Shown: piece after piece, positions 52,073-60,657 of the stretch | Layout of the letters: each line of letters begins with the position of its first letter | How positions within the stretch are numbered: position 1 is the first letter of the stretch | Assembly (NCBI GenBank): GCA_024280895.1 | Contig: JAJRPI010000008.1 | Location: forward strand, 1 to 60,657 | Reading direction: 5' to 3' | Length of the DNA stretch: 60,657 nucleotides | Origin: Alphaproteobacteria bacterium | GTDB taxonomy: Bacteria > Pseudomonadota > Alphaproteobacteria > Rhizobiales > JAKIUO01 | Translations under genes and position numbers: made by a program | Notes under the pieces: generated by a model | What the model was told of the DNA's origin: nothing | Database searches by the model: none | The model's input: only the letters and a program-made list of their open reading frames with translations

Positions 52073-52696
52073 TTACTGATCGCGGTTCTTTGGTCCTTTA
52101 CCATCTCGCTGACCCATTCCTTCACCCGCTCCATGCCCCATTCCGTGACCTTTCTTATGGCCTTTCATATGACCGCCACGTCCACTGCCGCGCCCCATAA
52201 AGCGTGGCAGCTCATCTTTGGTCAGCTGGCCATCGCCATTGGCATCTCGCAATGCGAAACGCTCAAGGATCGGCGCATTAAACTCCTCTTTGGTCACTTT
52301 GCCATCATTATTGACATCAAAACTGCGTACCTTTCGCGCAACGCGTCCTTCAAAGCGCTTCATCAGTGCTCGCATGGCTTCATCTTTTGTCACCGAACCA
52401 TTTTTATCAAGATCAAAACGGTCAAAACGCTTTACGCGATGAGCTGTTGCCTCATCACGGGTGATCACACCATCCTTGTTCGCATCCGCGCGCTTCAGCA
52501 TGCGCCGCATTTGTTTACCAGCTCCGAAATGACCCATCATTCCGCGACCACCATGACCACCAAAACCGTGTCCGCCCTCATTGCCCCAACCCATATGACG
52601 TCCGCCAAAAGCATGGGCCCCGCCCAACGCCCCAATCAAAAGAACGGATCCACCAACCAAAGCGCCTACAACCACAAAAGTTTTCGTTTTTGACAT
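52073..52696 (-). CDS. EF-hand calcium-binding protein
   Basis: From the ATG at 52696 (AAGGAG 7 nt upstream) the protein has 207 residues. An N-terminal hydrophobic signal-like segment is followed by a Gly/His-rich stretch and four EF-hand loops: DANKDGVITRDE, DLDKNGSVTKDE, DVNNDGKVTKEE and DANGDGQLTKDE. The tail is again Gly/His/Lys-rich. Each loop has the expected acidic ligands. It is upstream of the sigma-factor gene in the same direction, so the four genes may form a metal-responsive module. Confidence 0.9.
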   Translation of the reverse strand: MSKTKTFVVVGALVGGSVLLIGALGGAHAFGGRHMGWGNEGGHGFGGHGGRGMMGHFGAGKQMRRMLKRADANKDGVITRDEATAHRVKRFDRFDLDKNGSVTKDEAMRALMKRFEGRVARKVRSFDVNNDGKVTKEEFNAPILERFALRDANGDGQLTKDELPRFMGRGSGRGGHMKGHKKGHGMGHGAGEGMGQRDGKGPKNRDQ

Positions 52697-52843
52697 TATC
52701 AATCTCCTTGAATTTAAGTCTCGCTCAAAGGGGCATGGTTTTGTCCTTGCCGCCCGTTGTCATAAGCTTTACGCTGGAGCTCTCATATTCCGTCGCTTTT
52801 AATTACAAGGTGTCTGCAATCCGTGTGGCAGGCGTATCTAGCT

Positions 52844-53857
52844 ATGATTGCAACCGCGCGTTTTTGCAGACTTTTACTCGTCCCTGCCTTGGCTCTTGGT
52901 TTTTCTTCCCTCGTAGCTATCGATGAGTTGCGCGCCGAAGAAGGGTTTGTGCTGGCTGGGGAAAGCGGTACAGGTCAAAAATCCCAAGCCGACGACCGCC
53001 TTGTGAAAAGGAAAATCAGCCGCCTGCCGAAACATCGCATCGCCTACAAACGCTCCGGCATTTGCAAGGATCTCGACAAGCTGGCGCGCAGATATAAATT
53101 ACCGCCCCTGTTTTTTGCCCGCCTGATCTGGCAGGAAAGCCGCTTTAATCCTTATGCCGTGTCGCCAGCCGGCGCTGAGGGTATCGCTCAATTCATGCCC
53201 GGGACAGCGGCGATCTGGGGGCTTGATGATCCGTTTGAACCGGGGCAGGCCCTTGTCAAATCAGCCCAATATCTATCTTATCTGCACAAAAAACTCGGCA
53301 ATATCGGGTTTGCCGCCGCTGGCTATAATGCGGGATCGGGGCGGGTCACTGACTGGCTCAATGGCAGCAACTATATGCCGCTTGAAACCCGGAACTATGT
53401 ACGCATCATTACAGGCTACAGCATTGAAGAATGGTCTGATGGCAGCGCCAAATTTGTCGGCATCAAGGTCCCTAAAAAAATGTCAGCCACGGCTTGCCGA
53501 CAACTATCGATTGCCCTGCGCAATGAACGACCTACGATCATCCAGGCTTCTTTTAACCGGGCTAGCAAAGCGCGGCGTGGAAAAGGCCGTAAACTGATCC
53601 GACGCCTGCCCTGGGGGGTGCAACTGGCCGGCTCCTTTTCGCGACGCATGGCTATGAAACAGTTCAGAATTGTCAAACGCCGATATGGCGGTGTCATCGG
53701 CACCAACCGCATCGTTTTTAAAAGCTCCCGGCAAAAAGGTCGCGGACGCCGCATTTTTCACCGCGTGCGGGTCGGCGCAAAAAGCCGCGCCGCTGCCAAC
53801 AAGATCTGCATACGCCTGCGCGCTGCTGGCGGATCTTGTGTGGTGCTGAAAAACTAG
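52844..53857 (+). CDS. lytic transglycosylase (SLT domain) with SPOR-like C-terminus
   Basis: I use the ATG at 52844, giving 337 residues with a signal peptide (MIATARFCRLLLVPALALG). A GTG at 52823 is a longer option. The SLT domain (about 75-175) has the catalytic glutamate in LIWQESRFNPYAVSPAGAEG, then IAQFMPGTAAIWG and GYNAGSGRV. A basic C-terminal part ending in AKSRAAANKICIRLRAAGG and a cysteine near the end resembles a SPOR peptidoglycan-binding domain. The enzyme cleaves glycan strands. It stands alone and is divergent from the EF-hand gene. Confidence 0.92.
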   Translation: MIATARFCRLLLVPALALGFSSLVAIDELRAEEGFVLAGESGTGQKSQADDRLVKRKISRLPKHRIAYKRSGICKDLDKLARRYKLPPLFFARLIWQESRFNPYAVSPAGAEGIAQFMPGTAAIWGLDDPFEPGQALVKSAQYLSYLHKKLGNIGFAAAGYNAGSGRVTDWLNGSNYMPLETRNYVRIITGYSIEEWSDGSAKFVGIKVPKKMSATACRQLSIALRNERPTIIQASFNRASKARRGKGRKLIRRLPWGVQLAGSFSRRMAMKQFRIVKRRYGGVIGTNRIVFKSSRQKGRGRRIFHRVRVGAKSRAAANKICIRLRAAGGSCVVLKN

Positions 53858-53976
53858 GACTTAACTCGTAAAACAACCCTAGGCTGGCTTAAGACTGGCC
53901 GAAAAAGCACTGGTCTTACGATCTTCGATCCACAAAGAAAACGGCCAACAGATGTGGGATCAAAAGATCTCAATCC

Positions 53977-56937
53977 CTAAACAATATCGACAAGACATTT
54001 CTTGAACAAAGTGCTGATATCAGCCTGTGTCTCGATCAGTCTTGCCTCAAGACGCGCAAAGTCAGGGCTGTTAGTAGCGCGCACCAGCAGATTTTTCAGA
54101 CCGGCTGGAGCCGTAGCAGCGTCAAATGGCTTATCGGTACAAAGCCGTAAAATTTGCGTCAGCGTATGCAGCCGCCAAGCCCCATCAATCAAGGTTTCGG
54201 CGGCCCCCCAGTCCAGCACCCCGTTACTGGCCAGCTTGCGCAAGGCACCAGAGGTGTTTTGATCCAGACATTGCGGCACGTTACTGGCATGCACGAGTTG
54301 CAGATATTGCACCAGAAACTCCAGATCAATCAGGCCGCCGCGCACCTGCTTGATATCCCATAAATGCTCCGAGCCTTTTTCAGCAAAAATGCGCTCGCGC
54401 ATTTCAATCACGTCAATAGCTAGTTTGCGCGGGTCGCGCGGCATACATAACACCTCAAGAATGATGGCATTGAGCTTGTCACTTAATTCAGCTGGCCCAC
54501 TGACAATACGCGCGCGCGTCAGCGCCATATGTTCCCAGGTCCAGGCCTTGTCTTTTTGATAACTCGCAAAACTCGCAAGGCTTGTCGCCACTGGACCCGC
54601 ATTCCCAGAAGGGCGCAGGCGCATATCAACCTCATACAACATGCCTTCTGGCGTTGGCGCAGAGATCGCCGTGATCAGGCGCTGCGTCAAGCGGTTGTAA
54701 TATTGGCTGGCACCAAGCGGGCGCTGCGTACCACTGGACATGGTCTGGCGCTGATCAACATCATAAATAACGATCAAATCGAGATCCGAGCTGGCCGTCA
54801 TTTCTGCGCCGCCAACCTTGCCCATCGCCAAAACGCATGAAGAGCCAGCGCTAAACTGGCCATGTACGCGTTCAATTTCGTCGTTCACTGCGGTGTGTAA
54901 ATGCGAGATCACACTGGCCGCAAGGTCGGCATAAGCCTGTCCAGCCTGATCTGGGCTAATGGTATCGGTCAGCACCCGCACACCGGTCAAGAATGCCTGC
55001 TCGCGCCCGGCTATGCGGGCCAAATCCAGTATTTCAGAATAGTCGCTGGTCTTTTGCAATGCTGTCTCAAACACCTGATCGATCTGGGTGCGGCTCGGTA
55101 ACACGCCAAAAAAGCTTGGCTCCAGCACCGCATCAAGCATATTGGCACGATAAGAGAGCACATGTGCAAGCCTTGGTGCCGTGCCCATGATTTTCGCTAT
55201 CAAGCGCAACAACTCCGGGTTGGCGCGCAATAGCGAGAACAGCTGCACCCCCGCTGGCAAGCGCTTTAAAAAACGATCAAAAGCAATGAGAGCGGCATCG
55301 GGGTTACTGGTTGCCCCTAGCTCATTAAGCAAGAGTGGCGTCAACTGGGTCAGTGCTTCTCGCGCCCGTTGCGAGCGCATGGCGACATAGCGCGAGCGGT
55401 GCCAGTCGGCAACAATATTGATAGCGCCATCAGGGTTTTCATATCCCATCTGCATCAGATTTTGCACAGTGGCAGGATGATGATCATCCCCCGTAAACAC
55501 GAGATCCCCACTCACCTTACGATCGGTTTGCGCGTCCGCCAGTTCAGGCATATTTTCAAACAAAGCGCCATAATGGCTCTGCACATTTTCAAGATGAGAA
55601 ATCAGCGTTGATGCAAATTCTTCTACCGTCTCAAAACCACTAAAGCGGGCGATCTGCAGCAAGTCATTTTGCTCGGTTGGTAGGGTCTGCGTCTGGGCAT
55701 CATCGACCATTTGCAAACGATGCTCCACATGGCGCAAGAAACGATAGGCAGAAGCCATCTCATTGGCCGTATCGGCATTGATCCAGCCATGCGCCAGAAG
55801 TTGCGCGAGATTTTTCAAGGTTTGGCGACCGCGCAAATCGGGCTGGCGCCCACCGGCAATCAACTGCTGTGTCTGTACAAAAAACTCGATCTCGCGAATA
55901 CCGCCACGCCCCAGCTTAATATTGTGCCCGGCTACCGCTACTTGCCCATGCCCCTTGAAGGCGTGGATTTGTCGCTTCATGGCATGGATATCGTTGATGG
56001 CGGCAAAATCGAGATATTTACGCCAGATATAAGGAGACAGTTGCGCAAGGAAATGCTCCCCCGCTGGCAGGTCACCCGCCACCACCCGCGCCTTGATCAT
56101 CGCGGCGCGCTCCCAGTTCTGCCCATAGCTCTCATAATAAACCAATGCCGCCTCGGACGACATGGCCAGCTGCGTGGCTCCAGGGTCCGGGCGCAGGCGT
56201 AAATCAGTGCGATAGACATAGCCATCTTTTGTGCGCTCGTTCAAAAGCTTCACAAGATCTCTTGTCAGGCGCACAAAAAAAGTTTGCGGCTCCACACCGC
56301 TTGCAAGGTTCAAGCGCTCAGCATCATACAAAACAATGAGATCAATATCGCTCGAATAATTAAGTTCAAATCCCCCCTGCTTACCCATCGCCAAAACAAA
56401 ATATCCGCTCGAAGCCGCCGCATTTGCTCCCTCGCGCAATTCCAAATGTCCTGCATCGTGACTTTGAGTAAACAGATAGGAAACGGCTGCTTGCACGGCG
56501 CAATCGGCGGCGATCGTAATACGGCGCACGATCTGCTCAACCGGCTCAATACCGGCAATATCATATAGCGCGATAGTGAGTGCGGTGTTTTGCTTGAACT
56601 GACGCAACAAAGTCATGGCCTGCGCCATTGTGGCGGCCTGCGCAAGGTCGACACGCAATTGAGCGCATAGCTCATCAAGATGGGTGTCAACGGACGAATA
56701 AAGACAATCGCGCAAAATATATGTCTGACGGATCATGATGGCGCGCAAAAAAGGCGACAGGCCCATGACAGACACGATCAGTTGTTTGACCGGCCCCTCT
56801 TTCATGAGTAGTTCATGAAGGATATTTAGATCTTCACGATCAGCACAAACCTTCAACAGATCATCATAAAATATCTGCGCCCGCTCAAGGTCGTAAAAAG
56901 GGGGATGCGATATGATTTGCGTGTGAAATGGGATCAT
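53977..56937 (-). CDS. glnE: bifunctional glutamine synthetase adenylyltransferase/adenylyl-removing enzyme
   Basis: GlnE switches glutamine synthetase off and on by adenylylating and de-adenylylating it in response to PII. The 986 residues are full length. Two nucleotidyltransferase domains are visible: the N-terminal one has LAMGKQGGFELNYSSDIDLI with DLIVLYD and the C-terminal one has LAMGKVGGAEMTASSDLDLI with DLIVIYD. GRGGIREIEFFVQTQQLI and GGLIDLEFLVQYLQLVH mark the paired PII-signal-linked regions. It is on its own, with a large hairpin behind its 5' end. No gene for the PII protein is nearby. Confidence 0.97.
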   Translation of the reverse strand: MIPFHTQIISHPPFYDLERAQIFYDDLLKVCADREDLNILHELLMKEGPVKQLIVSVMGLSPFLRAIMIRQTYILRDCLYSSVDTHLDELCAQLRVDLAQAATMAQAMTLLRQFKQNTALTIALYDIAGIEPVEQIVRRITIAADCAVQAAVSYLFTQSHDAGHLELREGANAAASSGYFVLAMGKQGGFELNYSSDIDLIVLYDAERLNLASGVEPQTFFVRLTRDLVKLLNERTKDGYVYRTDLRLRPDPGATQLAMSSEAALVYYESYGQNWERAAMIKARVVAGDLPAGEHFLAQLSPYIWRKYLDFAAINDIHAMKRQIHAFKGHGQVAVAGHNIKLGRGGIREIEFFVQTQQLIAGGRQPDLRGRQTLKNLAQLLAHGWINADTANEMASAYRFLRHVEHRLQMVDDAQTQTLPTEQNDLLQIARFSGFETVEEFASTLISHLENVQSHYGALFENMPELADAQTDRKVSGDLVFTGDDHHPATVQNLMQMGYENPDGAINIVADWHRSRYVAMRSQRAREALTQLTPLLLNELGATSNPDAALIAFDRFLKRLPAGVQLFSLLRANPELLRLIAKIMGTAPRLAHVLSYRANMLDAVLEPSFFGVLPSRTQIDQVFETALQKTSDYSEILDLARIAGREQAFLTGVRVLTDTISPDQAGQAYADLAASVISHLHTAVNDEIERVHGQFSAGSSCVLAMGKVGGAEMTASSDLDLIVIYDVDQRQTMSSGTQRPLGASQYYNRLTQRLITAISAPTPEGMLYEVDMRLRPSGNAGPVATSLASFASYQKDKAWTWEHMALTRARIVSGPAELSDKLNAIILEVLCMPRDPRKLAIDVIEMRERIFAEKGSEHLWDIKQVRGGLIDLEFLVQYLQLVHASNVPQCLDQNTSGALRKLASNGVLDWGAAETLIDGAWRLHTLTQILRLCTDKPFDAATAPAGLKNLLVRATNSPDFARLEARLIETQADISTLFKKCLVDIV

Positions 56938-57021
56938 GTTCGAAGATGTAACAAAAAGTTGGACAAGACACCAAGGATTTTCGTTTTGTGCGAGATTGAT
57001 TGAACGGAAAATAGAAATGAA

Positions 57022-57101
57022 CGTAGGGTGTCAATAGCGCAGTGTATTGCACCGTTGCGGACTCAAATCGGTGCAAGACGCTTCGCTATTGACACCCTAC
57101 G
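57022..57101. repeat. 33-bp-stem hairpin between glnE and the UspA gene
   Basis: The left arm 57022-57054 and the right arm 57069-57101 are inverted copies, with the outer 18 bp identical (GTAGGGTGTCAATAGCG and complement) and three differences in the inner 15, one of them a G-T pair. The loop is 14 nt. There is no T-run. It could be a MITE-like or palindromic repeat element, a small RNA or a termination/processing signal. Confidence 0.7.
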
Positions 57102-57156
57102 AAACACCACCTGCCTTGCATCTACTCCACCAGAAAAACAGAGTTTGCCGTAAAAC

Positions 57157-58011
57157 CTAGCGTAACAGCAAAACTGGCACGGATGCGTTACGGATGACAT
57201 TGGTTGTCGTGCTGCCAACCAGAAAACGGCGGATCGTCGAGTGGCCATAGGCCCCCATAATCAGCATATCAATTTTGTGGGCGGCGCGATAATCACATAA
57301 AATGGTTTCGACCTCTCCCCCGATGATACTTGCTGGCGCATCGAAGCCCGCATCCTCCAGCACTTCTTTTGCCCAATCGAGCTGAATTTGATTGCTCGTA
57401 TTGTCCTCCCCCACCATCACGATATGACATGGCAATCCCTTAAACAGCGGGCTTTGCGCCACCATCTCGACCCCCTTGCGAGTGGTCAAGCTGCCATCAA
57501 AAGCCAACATGACCCGCTGGGGTGCGGTAAATTCCGGTGTCGTAATGAGGATCGGGTGCTGCATGGTGCGCACGACATTTTCCAGGCGTGACCCCGTGTG
57601 ATCGCCAAGTTTTTCGTTATGCTTGCCCAGCACCAGCAAACGGATGCGCTCATCCATATCAGCAAGCGTCTCGACCAGACCACCATGACGCTGTGAGATG
57701 ATGGGTTTGGCAACCCCGTCTTTAATGGCTCGCTGTTTAGCCTCGGCCAGCATCAAGCGCCCCTGCTCAAGCGCCAGCTTGCCGCGTTGTTCATCAAGGC
57801 TGGAAAGTTCTTCCAGCAGGGTGGAGCGCGATCCCAGCGCCAGATTTCCGCTATAATCAGGCTTTGTGGGATATTGCGATTTATCCAGCACGTGCAGGAT
57901 TTCCAGCGGCGCCTGCATGGCAAGAGATGCCCATGAGGCCATATCACACACGGCCATGGAAATATCAGTGCCATCAATACAGGCCACGACATTACTGGTT
58001 TCAATGCTCAT
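57157..58011 (-). CDS. universal stress protein with two UspA domains
   Basis: A 284-residue tandem Usp protein. The second domain (about 155-280) starts QRVMLAFDGSLTTRKGVEM and ends with DMLIMGAYGHSTIRRFLVGS and TTTNVIRNASVPVLLL, giving the ATP-binding motif GxxGxS-type (GAYGHST). The first (about 5-145) has VVACIDGTDISMAVCDMA and LLVLGKHNEKLGDHTGS. It starts 20 nt after the SulP gene and is probably in its operon. UspA proteins often accompany SulP transporters. Confidence 0.94.
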   Translation of the reverse strand: MSIETSNVVACIDGTDISMAVCDMASWASLAMQAPLEILHVLDKSQYPTKPDYSGNLALGSRSTLLEELSSLDEQRGKLALEQGRLMLAEAKQRAIKDGVAKPIISQRHGGLVETLADMDERIRLLVLGKHNEKLGDHTGSRLENVVRTMQHPILITTPEFTAPQRVMLAFDGSLTTRKGVEMVAQSPLFKGLPCHIVMVGEDNTSNQIQLDWAKEVLEDAGFDAPASIIGGEVETILCDYRAAHKIDMLIMGAYGHSTIRRFLVGSTTTNVIRNASVPVLLLR

Positions 58012-58031
58012 TTTGTGTGTCCTTTTGTGAG

Positions 58032-59510
58032 CTAATGGTCCATCAGCTTGTCGACGAGTTCAGGCTTGTCATATACGGCAAAACGATCAACGATGGTGGC
58101 GCTGGCTTCGTTCAACCCCAAGAGCTGCACTTCCGTTCCCTCACGGCGAAACTTCAACACAACCCGATCAAGGGCCGCTACCGCGCTGATATCCCAAAAA
58201 TGCGCTTCGGTGAGATCAATCACTACCTTGTCGAGCACTTCCTTGAAATCAAAAAACTCGGTGAACTTGTAGGAGGAGGCAAAAAACACCTGCCCGACCA
58301 CCTGATAGACCCGCAAGCGGCCATCGTCAGAAAGGTCAGACTGCACATATTTGTACTGGGCGATTTTGTTGGCAAAAAACATGCCCGACAAAAGCACACC
58401 AACAAACACGCCATAAGCCAGATTATGAGTGGCCACCACAACCACAACGGTGCTGGCCATGACAATCGAGCTGGACACAGGGTTCTTTTTCATATCCTTG
58501 ATCGAGCCCCAGCTAAAGGTGCCAATCGACACCATGATCATCACGGCAACCAGTGCCGCCATAGGGATCTGCTTGACCCATTCCCCAAGAAACACCACCA
58601 GAATAAGTAAGAACACCCCTGCCACCAAAGTCGACAGGCGCGTGCGTCCCCCCGACTTCACATTGATCACAGACTGACCAATCATCGCGCAACCGGCCAT
58701 GCCACCAATCAGGCCAGAGGCGATATTGGCAACGCCCTGCCCTTTGCATTCGCGGTTCTTATCACTACCCGTATCTGTAAGGTCGTCGATGATCGTCGCC
58801 GTCATCAAGCTTTCCAGCAGGCCGACAATGGCCAGCGACACCGAGTATGGCAGGATAATTTTCAAGGTCTCAAGGCTGAACGGCACATCGGGCCATAAGA
58901 ACATCGGCAAGGTATCTGGCAAATCGCCCATATCGCCAACGGTGCGAATATCAAGATTGAGCATAATAGCGACAATGGTCAGCACAACAATGGTTATCAG
59001 CGGAGATGGCACAGCCTTGGTCAGATAGGGCAATCCGTAAATGATGCCAAGGCCCCCCGCCGTCATGGCGTAAACATGCCAGGTGACATTGGTCAGCTCG
59101 GGTAATTGCGCCATGAAAATGAGGATCGCCAGCGCATTGACAAAGCCCGTGACCACCGAGCGCGATACAAAGCGCATCAAGGAGCCAAGCTTCAAATAGC
59201 CAGCACCGATCTGCAACAGACCAGTCAGCAAGGTCGCAGCCATTAAATATTGCAGGCCATGATCCTTCACCAGCGTCACCATCAGCAATGCCATGGCGCC
59301 TGTCGCCGCCGAGATCATGCCGGGGCGACCGCCTAGAAAAGCGGTCACCACTGCAATGCAAAATGAGGCGTAAAGCCCGACCTTGGGGTCAACTCCTGCG
59401 ATAATCGAAAAAGCAATCGCTTCGGGAATGAGCGCCAGCGCCACAACGAGCCCGGCCAGCAGGTCCCCGCGTACATTGCTGAACCAGGTGTCTTTTACGG
59501 AAATGATCAT
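58032..59510 (-). CDS. SulP-family inorganic anion transporter with STAS domain
   Basis: A 492-residue membrane protein with 10-12 hydrophobic segments and a C-terminal STAS domain (about 400-490). SulP signatures are [40 protein letters not shown] and the conserved [20 protein letters not shown]. The STAS part holds [20 protein letters not shown], lacking the phosphorylatable Ser after the usual D-x-S pattern that here reads DIS. The anion, such as sulfate or bicarbonate, cannot be told. Length and motifs fit transporters of the bicarbonate/sulfate group. Confidence 0.92.
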   Translation of the reverse strand: MIISVKDTWFSNVRGDLLAGLVVALALIPEAIAFSIIAGVDPKVGLYASFCIAVVTAFLGGRPGMISAATGAMALLMVTLVKDHGLQYLMAATLLTGLLQIGAGYLKLGSLMRFVSRSVVTGFVNALAILIFMAQLPELTNVTWHVYAMTAGGLGIIYGLPYLTKAVPSPLITIVVLTIVAIMLNLDIRTVGDMGDLPDTLPMFLWPDVPFSLETLKIILPYSVSLAIVGLLESLMTATIIDDLTDTGSDKNRECKGQGVANIASGLIGGMAGCAMIGQSVINVKSGGRTRLSTLVAGVFLLILVVFLGEWVKQIPMAALVAVMIMVSIGTFSWGSIKDMKKNPVSSSIVMASTVVVVVATHNLAYGVFVGVLLSGMFFANKIAQYKYVQSDLSDDGRLRVYQVVGQVFFASSYKFTEFFDFKEVLDKVVIDLTEAHFWDISAVAALDRVVLKFRREGTEVQLLGLNEASATIVDRFAVYDKPELVDKLMDH

Positions 59511-59533
59511 ATTGTTCCTAATTCATGGGCCGA

Positions 59534-59596
59534 TTGAGCACGCGCAAACCGCGGCAAAAACCGCAAACGGCGCAATCTTGCTTTGTACGTGCTCAA
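59534..59596. promoter_or_regulatory. long-range 9-bp inverted repeat between divergent sulP and NnrU-like genes
   Basis: TTGAGCACG and CGTGCTCAA are exact complements 45 nt apart, 24-86 nt upstream of the sulP start. Between them are two CCGC-rich short repeats (CCGCGGC, CCGC). The site could bind a dimeric regulator or form a leader hairpin. Confidence 0.3.
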
Positions 59597-59702
59597 AGGG
59601 ACCACGTAAGCACTGCAAAATGTCGCAGGGCTGTGGCGCTTGCGTTGGCAGACGGGGATCAAACTGCTAACATTTCTCCAACTGTAATCATTGGCGTGTT
59701 TG

Positions 59703-60329
59703 ATGACGTCTCTGCAGAAAGGGTTCCCCTTGTCCCCCACAGTACATTTTGTATATTTTTTATTCTGGGTGAGCCTTGGTATGGCTCATACGCTGCTCGC
59801 CGGTCCCAAGGCCAAAGCCGCGCTGGCCTCCATGCTGGGGCGCAGCTATCGCTTTATTTACAATGTTACAGCGCTCACACATATCGCATTGGTGATTTAT
59901 GGCGGGCGCTATGTGCTTGGTGAGGGCGCCAGGAATTTTGCAATGTCAGATACGCTCAAATCCGGTTTATCGGGCGCCATGATATTGGGAATAATCACGT
60001 TTATTCTGGCCCTCACGCAATATGATCTTGGCCGCTTTTCCGGTCTCACCCAGCTATTTGAGCGGCAAAACCAAGACATTGAGGAGCCACTGCATCTGGA
60101 CGGCCTGCATCGCTTTGTCCGCCATCCTCTCTACACCGGGGTATATTTATATTTGTGGGGATCAATACGCACCGAATTTGATCTTGTGACCACCATCTGG
60201 GCCAGTGCTTATCTGATGATCGGCAGCTATTTCGAAGAACGAAAACTGATCGCCAGCTATGGCGATGCCTATATCCATTACAAGGCGCGCGTCCCGGCGA
60301 TCATCCCGCGGCGCGGCCGCGCGATCTAG
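59703..60329 (+). CDS. NnrU/ICMT-like membrane protein
   Basis: About 208 residues from the ATG at 59703. A TTG at 59691 is also open, and a TTG at 59727 has AAAGGG at 6 nt, so the start is unsure. Five or so hydrophobic segments are present (VYFLFWVSLGMAHTLLAG onwards). The C-terminal motifs FVRHPLYTGVYLYLWG and FEERKLIASYGDAYIHYK are those of the isoprenylcysteine/phospholipid methyltransferase fold shared with NnrU. Substrate unknown. It is divergent from sulP. Confidence 0.85.
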   Translation: MTSLQKGFPLSPTVHFVYFLFWVSLGMAHTLLAGPKAKAALASMLGRSYRFIYNVTALTHIALVIYGGRYVLGEGARNFAMSDTLKSGLSGAMILGIITFILALTQYDLGRFSGLTQLFERQNQDIEEPLHLDGLHRFVRHPLYTGVYLYLWGSIRTEFDLVTTIWASAYLMIGSYFEERKLIASYGDAYIHYKARVPAIIPRRGRAI

Positions 60330-60388
60330 CAGGTTAGTTGGTAAAATACTGCTCGCTAAAACGAGGGACTTTTGGAAGGTGGTAAAAT

Positions 60389-60657
60389 ATGGATGATTTC
60401 TTATCAGTGAATGATCTCTTGGCAGAAAAAAACAGCTATGAAGGCCAGACAGTTTATGTCGGCGGGCTCCTGCTTTTTGACTTCGAAGAAAATTGCCTAA
60501 ATCACTGGCCGCGCAGCGAGATAGATCCCCACAACTGGTATAAGTCGAGCATTTGGATATCCGGTTCACAAGGTATCGATGAGCTTAATCAATCGACCTT
60601 AAGCAACTGGCATGGCAAGCGAGTTGTGGTGGCCGGAAAAATAAAAATAGCTGGGTC
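60389..60657 (+). CDS. hypothetical protein, truncated by the window edge
   Basis: An open frame begins at an ATG preceded by AGGTGG and runs without stop to the end of the window (89 codons). The translation starts MDDFLSVNDLLAEKNSYEGQ, includes VYVGGLLLFDFEENCLNHWP and ends near GKRVVVAGKIKIAG. The alternation of short hydrophobic strands and the GKRVVVAGKI end recall an OB-fold, but I cannot name a family. Codon use is normal for the window. Confidence 0.7.
   Translation, partial: MDDFLSVNDLLAEKNSYEGQTVYVGGLLLFDFEENCLNHWPRSEIDPHNWYKSSIWISGSQGIDELNQSTLSNWHGKRVVVAGKIKIAG

Overview
The window looks like a chromosomal segment of a mid-GC alphaproteobacterium (about half G+C by eye). The clues are the rplM-rpsI-(insert)-argC order, the aminotransferase-hom-glpX-recJ order, a COX15-type heme A synthase, a fused GlnE, a ribbon-helix-helix regulator of the kind common in alphaproteobacteria, and a PuuD-type cytochrome urate oxidase. 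I cannot fix the order or genus. No phage, IS element, CRISPR array or rRNA operon is visible.

Layout. 1-9.6 kb is housekeeping, almost all on the minus strand: tRNA-Glu, recJ, glpX (with altered active-site motifs), hom, an AlaC-like aminotransferase, argC, a NeuD/PglD-like acetyltransferase, rpsI and rplM. 9.8-13.9 kb holds a CoA-binding protein, ctaA and a divergent pair of exopolysaccharide-export genes (GumC/Wzz-like and Wza-like). 13.9-32.7 kb is a purine catabolism island. It encodes 8-oxoguanine deaminase, xanthine dehydrogenase XdhABC, a BMP/PnrA-type nucleoside ABC transporter, the urate oxidase PuuD, UraH, a PuuE-UraD fusion, AllE, AllA, an NCS2 urate/xanthine permease and two conserved hypotheticals. 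Together they take purines to glyoxylate and urea, apart from allantoate amidohydrolase, which is not here. 32.7-41.6 kb holds two Crp/Fnr regulators, a sulfotransferase gene broken by one in-frame stop, a TctCBA tripartite transporter and an 803-residue PHP-like hydrolase. The transporter and the hydrolase share a near-identical 31-bp upstream element with a CRP-family dyad.

41.7-47.5 kb is the most unusual part: a compact minus-strand sulfur-handling operon with a divergent RHH regulator. In transcription order it encodes a periplasmic tandem-rhodanese sulfurtransferase, a YeeE/YedE-type transporter split into two genes in swapped order, a TusA-like carrier, two or three mini membrane proteins (one ending in a C-terminal cysteine), a membrane-anchored double-rhodanese protein lacking both catalytic cysteines, three small DsrE/F/H-like proteins and a monohaem cytochrome c. 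I read it as an import-and-relay route for sulfane sulfur, possibly linked to electron transfer; its function is inferred.

47.8-60.7 kb returns to general functions: tRNA-Pro, a caspase-like protease with a peptidoglycan-binding-like domain and a cysteine-rich basic tail, a lipoprotein, an ECF sigma/anti-sigma/CpxP-like/EF-hand cluster, a lytic transglycosylase, glnE, a large 33-bp-stem hairpin, a tandem UspA protein with a SulP transporter, an NnrU/ICMT-like membrane protein and a truncated hypothetical gene at the right edge.
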